Source: Acanthococcus lagerstroemiae (lineage: Eukaryota > Arthropoda > Insecta > Hemiptera > Eriococcidae). Taken from it: DNA of 64,000 nt. This document shows positions 38,001-50,000 of this stretch, one piece after another. The notes below the pieces were generated by a model that was given only the letters and a program-made list of their open reading frames with translations, did no database searches and was not told where the DNA came from. Numbering within the stretch: position 1 is the first letter of the stretch; every line of letters starts with the position of its first letter. Location: positions 24,981,626 through 25,045,625 of the forward strand of contig CM063110.1 of assembly GCA_031841125.1 (NCBI GenBank). The letters run 5' to 3'. Both the position numbers and the translations under genes were made by a program.

Positions 38001-41000
38001 AGTTTGTGGTCTGGGACCCGGGGAATAAAATCTGCTCAAGGTGTTTCTATTCAGTTCCTTGAACTCATTAGGACCAGCATTTGTCGATCTTGGTCAGTTT
38101 TGTTAATTTTATTAAATTGCAACCGCCACTTACATATACTCGTATGTCACTGCGTGTTCTGTTGATATTGAGGATAAATTCGAATTAAAATTAGCAAAGG
38201 TTTTCTCAGAGTAAATTGTTTACGTCAAGAATTTCCTCAACTTTGTTAGCCTAATATGGCTGAAAGTTGTGAGATATCGCTTCTTCTCCTATGAAAGTTC
38301 AGTATTACCAACTCTAGAACAAGAACGAAACGTCGTAAAAATCTCTTGTTGGAAAACAATTTTAGCAATTTCAGTTCAGTTTTGAAAAGAGCTGCTAAAC
38401 CCAAGTAACTTTGCCCATTAATGTAAACGTATTGTAAAAAATAAATAAATAGATAGGTGGGTAGCTAGGTAATAAAAAAAGAGTTTGATCGCTGCACGGA
38501 AGGATATTCTGTTTCATGGATGTCATCCAGGCGACCGCATTGACGCGATACTCACATTCCAATGCCTTTTCTAGTCGTCCATTTTCGGCGTCGTTTAGCA
38601 TTCTCCGTGCGGCCGGTCGAAACATGATGGAACGAATGACCTCATAAAGAGGAATACGCAACTACAACACGATGGTAACGTTTTTCTGTGGAATGTTTTT
38701 TGCGGAACGTTTTCTGCGGAATTTTTTTCTTTTGCGTGCCGAGCCATGAGACACGACTGATCGTGTTCATCTGTTTGGCTGACTCTCTGGGAGAAACTTT
38801 TTTGCTTGTTGATTTTAAAAATATTTGTCAGTTGAAAAAAATTGGACTATCAGCAAAATTATGAAGTAAATAAGAGATCTTTTGTTATTTTATGTATTTA
38901 CTCGTATTAGTCAATCACTACAGTTTTGTAGTTGGTATGATTGCTCCATTATGAAAATCAATAAGAAATTTTGCTTTCTATTTGTAGAAGAGGATAAATA
39001 ATTGCAGTGAACTTTTTACCGTTGAGTTTATAATTAAGGTCTGTGTACGGAATGAGGCCCAGGAGGGTAATAAGGCCCACTCCTCATATCTCGCGTCATG
39101 ATGCTTGACGACGAAATGTGAGTGCGTAGGTTTATAGAGAAGTGATCTGGTAACTCTACTACAGCCCCAAAATGTTGTTTTCAGTTCACGTTTTCTAACA
39201 ATAGCCGATCATTTTTTCAGTGACTACGTTTTAATCACAAAATTGAGATTGTAAAATGAAAAACGCTAACAATTTTTTCTTTTAATGTACGGTGATTTTG
39301 TTAATTGAAGTATAAATATTCGAATACTTTATGAATGTACATAGCTGCGTTTCATGTTTTTGTACATTTTCAACTTTATCCGGTCTCAATCAGTGATAGT
39401 CTTTAAATTAAATGTCGTGTATGGTTAATAAGGCTCAGTTAAATTTGAAACAAGTTGCGTGTTATTAAGTACTTAATTAACATAGATAAAGCAAGTTAGG
39501 TACTCACAATATTCCGTGTTATAAAAATTAACGTACGAGAGCCACCAAAGTCACTTCCCCGTTTAACAAAGGTGAATCCATTTTAATAATTTACATCCTG
39601 AAATTTTTTTGCAGCAATGGGTCCATTGTATTAAATGTCTATAGTGAGGGAGGGGAAGGTTTATATGGATGGGAACACTCACATTTGTCCTTAGTATTAC
39701 TCATCATATGTGGACATTTTAATAAATTACCACGAATAATGCAGATTTTCCCTCACTTTTTAGCTATATGTTCTGAATGCATGTTGGTAAGAAGGCCCAC
39801 TGTGGGTAATAAGGCCTAAGTGAGTCTTATTACCCACCGGTTGAGCGCCTGATTGCCATGGGGTGGGTAGGTGAGGGATTATTCTGCGGTGTGATAGCGG
39901 GATGTATCGACTCTCTTCTCATACCGTCAACTTTATCAAAAATATGTTTATTGCCTTCCTAGACTCGCAAAAGTGAATAGTCGGCCTTATTACCCCCACT
40001 GACCTCTCATTTCCCATAGGCATCTCAATAAAATTTTCGAATTTCAAAAAGGAAAACAAAAAAATAAAAAAATAAAATTAAAAAAAAACAATTTTACAAA
40101 TGAAAATTTTTTAATTGAATTAAGAGATAGAGAAATTTTATGAACTATCTTCAATTTTTCAATCAGTTTGTAGAATAAGAAAAATGTGAGAACTGTCCAA
40201 AACTTTACTGAACCGCTCTTTTGAAATTATCTGGTGGTTGTCTGCGTGACATCTGAACCGAAAATAGAGAAGAAGAGGATAGAAAATTTTAATAAACTTT
40301 TCTTCAGGTATTTATTATTTATTTTTAAATCAAAACCCAGAAAATAGTTCAATTTTTCTTCTTAACTTGAAAAGAAATATGAAAGGAAGAGAGAAATATG
40401 AAAAATCAGCAAGTCATATTTTCGACAGGGATATGTCTAGTGGTTCGCCGGGCGAAAGAAAAAAATTCCGCAAGAAACGTCCTGCAGAAAGACTTTTTGC
40501 AAAAAAATATTCCACAGAAAAACGTTACCATCGTGATGTAGTTGCGTATTCCTCTTTACGTGGTCATTCGTTCCATCACATTTCGACCAATCACACGGAA
40601 AATGTTAAGCGACACCGAAAATAGACGACTAGGGAAGGCATTAGAACGTGGGTATGCGCATCAACGCGGTCGCCTGGATGACGTAACGTATCCTTACATA
40701 TCTTTCTGTGCTGCGGTGGGATTCTTTCTTTCTTTCTTTTTTTTCGCTCTCTCTCTCTCTCTCTCTCTCTCTCCCCCTCGTATTTCCACCAGTTGTAACC
40801 AGCCTCTCGTATCAGTTGGATGGATGGGGATTAAAGTAATTTTTGGAGGCGAAATTCAAATATTTAAAAGTGTATACTTCAGGAGGAAGCAGGGTAACAA
40901 TGTATTTGGTATTTTGCAAGAGGTGACAAAGCTATTCACTAGAGCAGCAGTGCCCTCATTTTCACCCAGCGTGATTCTGGTCCCGCTCTTCTTCCTTATC

Positions 41001-44000
41001 AGTCCAAATTCGAGACAAAATTTCCCTGACTTGGAGAACCAAATTTAAAGACAATATGAGCTTGGTTTTTTTTTTCTTCCTTTTTAGTTATCATAATTTG
41101 GAACTGAATCGTACGTTTTTTGTAAGTGATATAAAATTGAAGAAAATATGAAAAATTGCATCCTCATGTTAGGTAAACGAAGCCACCCTTTTTATTTGTA
41201 TTCGTCCTTCCTTCTGCTTTCTTGTCAATTAAAATTCGAAGCAAAATACAATTTTTTGGATATGTGAAATAAATTTGTTGGAAGGTTGCGTTGAAAATGT
41301 TAGTGGGTACAACATTTTTTGATATTTTCTATGACAATTTGTCTCAATTTTTCATTGGCGCCAATAAAGGGTCGGATATGGAGATATAGCCCCTCTTGTC
41401 CTCAGACTTAAGAATATGAAACATAAAAGTTCACAACTGAAATCTTGAATCCAAGATATATTTTTTCTTTTTTGCTTGTTCAGTCAAAATTCGAGCAAAA
41501 TGTTGCTGAACCACTATTTTAGTTACAAAATTTTTACCTATTTCCTCCTCTTTCAGTATGAGAACTTCCTATTTATGCCTCTGCAATTTTTACTTGATTG
41601 TTGGTAACTAAAATTGGGCACAGTTCAAATTATGATCTCTTTTGTTTAATTTTGCCTATCAGTCAGAATTTGGGACGAAATTTTACTGCTTTATGCTATA
41701 TTGTACCTTCATACAATAATATATATTATGTTCATTGATTTGTTGTTCAGATATTGAATAATGCCGAGTGGATTGAAGGTATATACATTCGATTTCGTGA
41801 CCTCTCCAGCGGATCTCAGACGTACAATTTAATTACGGTCATGAATGCGGAAACAACATCGTACCCAGTTCCTAGTCTGCGCAAATACACGAAGTATGAT
41901 TTCTTTCTGGTGCCATTCTACAAGTCAGTGGAAGGCCAACCGTCTAACTCGATGGTTGTGCAGACTGCGGAGGATGGTAAATGAGTTTTATTCCAGTGGT
42001 ATACATTGCGACTGTCTAATCTTTTTGTCAAGAACTAATGATTGGTATTGATTTCTTCGTTTCAGTACCATCAGCTTCGCCTGATTTCGTCCAAACTGGT
42101 GTTATAAATGCAACTACAGCGTTTGTGAAATGGTCACCTCCTTCGCCTCAGCATTTAAATGGAGTCCTACAAGGATACAAAGTAAAGATTCTCGATGTGA
42201 TTGAATGCTAGATAACTTTTCTCGTTTATCTGCTCCTATGTTGGTTGTTAGACATGTAAAACGTGTGCAAACACCGAATAGTATCTACCTACCCTGTATT
42301 CTGTATACACTTGTCATCGTCTAATTACTTGCCAGAAAGTTACCCACTGTGACTCTTTTTAATTCATACTATTCAATGCCCATTTAGCTGAGCTCTCTGG
42401 AAATAAAATTAAGCGTATAGGCTTCCACTCGAATAACTTTCAAAAACAGCTGTATTGATAAATTGAAGCAGGGTATACTTAGTGAGTACTTCCAGTAGGT
42501 ACTTATTATCCATTAGTAAATGAACAGCTTACTTTGGTAAAAAGAAAGGACGCATCATAACACATTAGGAAAGCGTGGGCCATAGCCTAGTGAGTCATGA
42601 TATGGTGGTATATATGTATCTTCCAACGAGTGGAAACTATGTAAACATCCCTTGGCAGCGGCGGCAACTTTGTTAATACGGGTACCAACCAACAAATGGT
42701 TGTCATTTTTAAAAATTTTTAACAGTAAGTACTTAGTTAGTTTTGAAGTAATAACTTCATTTTGATAATTACTCAACAGTATTACAGGGTGTCTCAAATT
42801 AAATGGACTTTCTGCAATTGAACGTAGGACAACTTATCGCAAATGTCTGTATAAGGGTTTGCCTAGCTTAGGAATTGAACCGGCGAGATATTGATAAAAT
42901 GTATTACTCAACATCGATCACGAATTTTCCCCCTTCACATTTAAAGCAGAAACTCAAAACGTGCAGAATTATGTGACTAAAATGTGGGCCGTTTCTCATA
43001 TTAATCTCCACATTATTTGACGTACAGATGATTTTTATTTATTTATTTTTTTTATTTTTTTTTTTGAGCGGGAAATAACTTCAAGGTACAACATTCTTTG
43101 ATTTTTCATCAATCAAAAATATTTTGAAAATTTGTAAAACTACACTGAGACATGGCCCTTGAAACATAACATACGCATAATGTATGTCATACGAAGCTTT
43201 GATTTTACCTAAATTATTTTCCAATATAGCAACTTCATTTTCATACACCTGTGGGGAATGGAATTGGAAATTTTTTTATAAAATTAACACTGAGTTTAAG
43301 CGTTGAAATTTGCACACGTTGAGGCTCTTATTATGCAAATGTTATTTACTCTAAGTATCATGTCTTCTGGTTTGATTGATGTTTAATAATTTTTGATTGA
43401 TGAAAAATCGAAAAGATTGGATACTTCAAATTCCTCATTCTAGCATAATAAGATTAATTGATAATCGAGTATGAGTTAAATCATTTTAAGATGAATACAA
43501 AAAATGGTTCACGTTTTATCTATGTCGAGTGCCTCGTGCACACTTGACTTAAGTGATATAAACTTCTTTTTTTTTTCAGAAGAGCGTTTAGAAAATTATA
43601 AATAACGTGTTATATACGTAGCTCAAATGGTTTACGTCATCTAGCGGGCTAAAAAAGGAAGTAATTCGTCATTTGCGAGTGTAGCCCGATAGAAGGCATT
43701 GAGATCTATAAGAATATGTATTTAACTCATTTTTCGTCTAAATGTCACTTAGGTCGAGTGTGCATGAGACACACGATGTATTCCTGTAAGTTTCACGCCC
43801 CTACCTAGTTGGATTAATTTTTCATTAAATTTTGTTCAGTGATACAGAAAATTACTTTTTCTCTTGTTTTGTCACAAATCAAAAACTAATAAGATTAATG
43901 AAACCAAATAGGGACATGTAGGTACACTGCAGGATTACATGGGTAAAATATGGACAATTTTTAATAATAATCTCCGCATAATAAGAATCCAAATTAATTT

Positions 44001-47000
44001 TTAATCAATTTATTTGTGGTGAGAATAATGAATCTACCTAAATTTCAAAATATTTTTTTTTGTTTTTCATAAACATTTATTAAAAATCAGAATTGGGCAG
44101 AATAATATTCGAATAATGAATAACGCAACCATTATTCGTTATTCATAAGCGCATGAATAACGAATAACGATTATTTGTTAGTCGTAAGTATGAATAACGA
44201 GTAGTCATTCATTATTCAGTAATCAGTATTCAATAACATCAATCACGCGAATAATGAAATCAGACCCGTAGCCAAAGTGGGGCCAGGGAGGCGTTGCCCT
44301 CCCCTGGCGCAGCCATTTGCCCCCCCCCCCCGAGAATATTGGGAAAACTTTATTTACTTTCTAACTACCTCACTAAGATTAGGGAGAAGAAATATCCCCA
44401 CCAAAAATATTTTTACACCCTCCCCCTGCCAACAAAAATATTTTTACCCCCCAAAAAATTCCCAAAAATATATATTTTTACACCCTTTCCCCTTCCAACA
44501 AAAAAATTTTTTCACCCCCAAAAAAAGAAAAATCCCAAAAATATATTTTGTACACCCCTCCCCTCCCAACAAAAATCTCTGCCCCTCAAAAAATTCACTC
44601 AAAATACCCCTCCCTCAACAAATTTTAACCCCCCAATCGATCAAAGAATATACCCCCTCCCACCGCCAAAAAATGTTTTACCCCTCCTCCCCCAAAAAGA
44701 ATATTTTTCCGTCAAGGAAAGTACCCCCTCCCCACCCCAAAAATATCCCCCCCACACACACCAAAATCCTCCCCCTCAATATTTTTACATAGTCCTCTAA
44801 TATTGGCGAGTTTTTAAAAATACTTCAATTTTCGACTTTTTCTCCCTTGAAAATCTTATTTTGCCGGAGCCCTCTTTGGAAAAATCCTGGCTACGTCACT
44901 GATCCTCGTTAATTTTTTTGTTTTGTTACTGCGTCCACAGTGAATATAACGAATAACGGTGATTGACGAATATTATTCACATCTTCATTTTACTGAATAA
45001 TGATTGATGAATAATTTTACGTGTTGACGAATAATGAATAACGAATAATGATTGATCTGTTATTCATGATTATTATTCGAATAACTCCCAACTCTGTTAA
45101 AATCTATCTTTTCGGGAAGAAATATGGTAGGCGGAATATAGGAGGCAGCAAGACGTATCTAACAGTTTTAACATAAGTGGACTTAGCGTTGATTTTATAC
45201 CAATTTTTTCCACCGACATCACCAGAGGCGTACAAAAATAAAGTTGTCATTGGGGAGAAATAATTTTCCAGGGATTTTTTAAAATGAATACAGTTGTTGA
45301 AAAATAAATCTGAGCAGCAGAATTGTACACATAGAAATCTGTAGATGAGGGTATTCATAGTCTTAAAGTACTTCTCTTCTTGCTACATCACAATCATCTG
45401 GTCATTTTTATCTTAACTTTGCTTTGCCTTGGTGAAGTTTGGAATTGAGTAAATTGAATTAGAACTGCACTGGCCGGCAGCTTATGCAGCAAACGCAACA
45501 CCTGCCACATATTAGTTGCCGCCATTGTCTCTTGCACGATATAGAGGTTATTCCAAGAATAGGTACCCTTACAACTCGTAATCACCTTATTTTCCATATC
45601 TTGTTTCAGATTCAAGTTAAGCCAACGAACAGCAGCAAGGTACTAGCCCAAACAAACGTTAACTCCTCGACGACTATGATACTGCTGAATAATCTAACCA
45701 CTGGCGCTACCTACACTGCCAGAGTAGCCGCTTTAACTCGCGCTGGACTGGGCCCTTACAGCGCAGCGGTGCCCATTTTCATGGATCCGAACCTAACATC
45801 AAATATGCTGTCGCAAAGGTCAAACTTGGAATCCTGGTTTTTCATTTTACTCGCAGGTTTTGTATTGGCTGTGATCGTCGGTGTAATGTTGTTGCTCTAC
45901 TTGAAGAAGAAACAAGGGACTGAAAAAGCGTTAGGCCACTTCGATGGTAAGAAATGCAGTACGTAAAATGATAACGCTAAAAGCGAACTTACTACCGAAC
46001 TAGGCAGTTCTAAAGACGGCTGTAAAGTAAAAGGTACAATTAGGGACACTCCAATTTTTTTCTCAATAACTTGGCTCAAAATTATCCGATTTCAATGAGC
46101 ACTGCGTCGAAGAGTGAAGCATGTAGTCTAGTTTCATAGATCAAAAAATGTTTTCAACTTTGTACGTTCCCCCACTACCGTAATTTTTGTGAATTTGAAA
46201 ACTGAGGTACTAGTAGGGACCTAGGTATAAATATGAACCACCTTTCGAAAATTTAAAAAAATCATCAAAAAATACGTTTTATTACGAAAAAATACCAAAA
46301 TTCTAATTACGAACAATATATTACGAACGTCAAAGTTATTTCAGCTTCTGAACATTCGATATGAACCTACACTGTTGACACTTCCAGTAGGTACACTGAA
46401 TCCAATATATCCTCTCCGTATCTGCTATCTTCATACAGTTCCTCGTAGATGAAGCATTCACAATCTGTCTCAATATTTGATTTTTTTTCACGCTTCATTA
46501 TCATCGTCATGGCGTGAGTCAATGTGTAAGAGCGGCTTATTATAACAATTTCGGCGTTCGTTTATTTTTCATATTAAGAATCTTTTTTCGCGGCATCCTA
46601 AATAAAGAAACATGGCATTTTAGATCATAAATTTTGCAACCTCAAAAAATACGACGTTTTGTCAAAAATGAGAAAATAATTTTGAAGTATCATATTGAAG
46701 GGTACAGGAAAGAAGCAGGCAAGTCACTTTTGTGGCGAAGCGAAAAAAATGAAAATAGTATATTTTGCAACCAGCGCAAGAAGCGTGTCATTCGTGACGA
46801 ATGCGAAGTCTTGCAGTACGAGCAAGCGAGTGATGCAAATGGCACGAGCAAATGACGCGCTTCTTGCAAAAGTTACAAATTATATTTTATTCAATAAATG
46901 CTTGAATAGTATTTTAGAGGAGTAATTTATCAAAGTCCATAGTGTCTTATCAGTATCCCGAACCATCATCCTACACTAGCGCTTCTATAGGAGGAAGGTT

Positions 47001-50000
47001 TATACCTGAATGTTTATTTTTGTTCATTTTTGCACTAAAGCATAGAAGTTACTTTTCACGCATACTTTTTTTACTTTTTAAGCATAATGTTAGTGCACTC
47101 CACTGTCGGTTTAAGTTTCACTTCATCCACTGAAAAGTGATTACAAATAAGGCGCCTTTCGAGCATGTATTAAAAAAACAATTTGTTTAGATATAATATG
47201 GTTGTTTTTTTTTTTATGTCGGTGAATTTTTTTTTCCAGCCTGTGGCATCCTTTCAGGCTTCCTACCATAGCTCAGCTACCTATTTCTACTCATTACTCC
47301 CGTTCCAACGGTACTAATAATTCAATTTCGCAAAAAAGTGACTTACCTGCTTCTTTCACCCTTCATTAAAGGATAAAATGCCCTAATAAGGCCTACATAA
47401 CTGCGTTCCAATTGATAGTTTTTGACATGGATATGTCTATCAGCTGGCCCTTCTGTCCTTTCTGTCCTATTTGCGACCGACACCAATTCCAGCTGACACA
47501 AATCCCCAACCGACACTGAACTTAATTTCAGTTCAGTTCACAGTTTAGTAGTGGCGCATATTGCGTGAAGCCAATCAGTATGATTTAGCTCTTCATGGTC
47601 ACAATTCAGTTCAGTGGTCCACATTTCCATAAAAATTATTTTTCCTTCTAGCCATGTGCTCATTGATCTTGATCTTTGCTGCACGGCTTCAGTTTGTAGC
47701 CGTGTTGTTAACAGAAATTTCCCTTAGGGTACGATACACTCCTGTCACTATGACGTCATATTACTCACCTCAGTATAGGAACTTTCCAAGGTGGTGGCGT
47801 CCTAGTATATCGTTGTTACTGATAAAGCAAATAACAACAACAGTGAAGCAGGATCAAATTTATCAGTTGCATTTAGTTTGCACAAAGTAGATTAAGATTT
47901 TAGTTCTTCCTATTTTCTTATATAGCTTTAAGACAATCATCGCGTTTTATTACGTCCACAGCACGAATCATCATAAATAATTAATTAATTACGAATTAAA
48001 AATCATCACACAATAAACTCTGGGGGAAAACTGTGAAATAGTAATGTAAAATTGACGAAGTATCCTGCCTCACTATTGTTGTTATTTTTCAATATTGATG
48101 ATAACGTGCGCTTCATAAAACAGCCACCAGGTATCTAAAACGCAGATTTCCCCCACTGAATGACTTTTTAGAATTTTTGATGCGGATCTGTCTAATGTCT
48201 CGCCACGCAAAAGGGAAAATGCCACAGAAAACGTTCCGCAGAAAAACATTACCATCGTGATGTAGTTGCGCATTCCTCTTTACACGGTCATTCATTACAT
48301 CACTTTCGACCAGCCTACACAGAGAATGGATAATTGGTGTGGTGGGACGTATGGCGAACCCCCGGCCCCGGAAACTACCCTTTCGAGTATCGCATCAGTG
48401 GCCGGAGGGACGATTAGAGAAGACATTTGAATGTGGGTGTGTGTGTTAACACTGTCGCCTGAATTTTTTCCCCAATTTCTTTTTTTTAAAGGTGAAAGTA
48501 CATGGGGTGGAGTATAAATGGACATCCCTAAAACTTCCATACATTGCACCACAGCTCCCAAATATTTATTTCAAAATGACAATGTCTGGTCTTATTAAGA
48601 ATATGTGTACCATAATAAGGCCCAACTCAAAACACCTAATAAGACCCAACCTAATATTTACTAAGATTCAACCTGAAATGTAATAAAGCCTAACTCTTAC
48701 CATGAGTTATTGGGCTGTATTAGAGAACTTCACATCTTTATCTATAACGTAGATTTTCCCTCACTGAATGAAATTTTAGAATTTTTGATGTGAATATGTC
48801 TAATGGCTCGCCACGCGAAAGAGAAAAATGCCTCAGAAAACGTTCCGCAGAAAAACGTTACCATCGTGATGTAATTGCGCATTCCTCTTTACGCGGTCAT
48901 TTATTACATCGCCTTTCAACCGGCCGACACAGAGAATACCGAGGGAAGCCGAGAATGGACGATTGGTGTGGTGGGACGTAAGGCAGTGCAGGCATACCAA
49001 AGTGGCCTCTGATACACCACATCCCCGGCCTCGGAAACTACCCTTTCCAGTATCGCACCAGTGGCTGGAGGGACGATTAGAGAAGGCATTGGAATGCGGG
49101 TGTGCGTGTTAACATTGTCGCCTGAACGACATATCCCTGTAACAATGTCCTTCCATGCAGCCATCGTGGGGCTCTTTTTTTTGCCATTTGGTAACTAATT
49201 ATACACGTACAACGTCATTCATTTACTGTTTGATTAAACTTATTTTCCTTAAATGAGCTTCGTTTGACATGACAAAATACGTATGTTCGAGTTAAAATTT
49301 TACAACACAAAAATGGCAATTCCTAATTGAAGTTTCGTGATGAGAACCCCATCATAGATTTACCACATCACAACTTAGCATTCTGTAGCAGATAGATCCG
49401 CACTAGCGCTCGTTCTCTTTAAGATAGATACATTGGGCTTTATTACAGGGCCAGGCCTTGTTAGGACACTTTACTTTATATCATCAGAAGTAGATTTTCT
49501 TTTGCTGCTTTCATTCTTCCCAATTTTTAGGGTGTTTGCCCGCGCGCAGCGCCGTAAGCACCCTATTGCAATCGAAAATTTTCTTTAAATACGACTGAAT
49601 TGTTAACAGATCATATAGTTCAGTCTTAGTTCTTCGTTCTCTGTCAACTGCTGCCACCTATCGATAAGTCGGTCTACTATTATGAATGTACCCTCTCCGT
49701 TAGGATCTTACGAATGCAATTTGGAAAATATATGAAAATAGAAGATCCTCATTCTAGCGTTCGTGGCGTATATTTGTTTTATCGCATAGACATTGGTACT
49801 GTGTCTGAATATTAGCTTCAAAAGCCTTAACATTTCAGACTTGGTTTTGTTTTATCAATACCAGTGTAAGAGGTTGGCGCAACAACACCAGGGATGCGGA
49901 GAAGCCGGAAGTTTTTGCATTTTTAGGATAATTTTGAGAAGCCAGAAGTTGGAAGCTGAAAGTTTTTCAGCTTAAGCAAACACCCTCTTACTACCTCGCT

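Noticed and set aside
44277..44800. Two overlapping 168-171-residue open frames rich in Pro, Lys, Asn
   Set aside because: Produced by C/A-rich repeats of the nested element; low-complexity in all frames.
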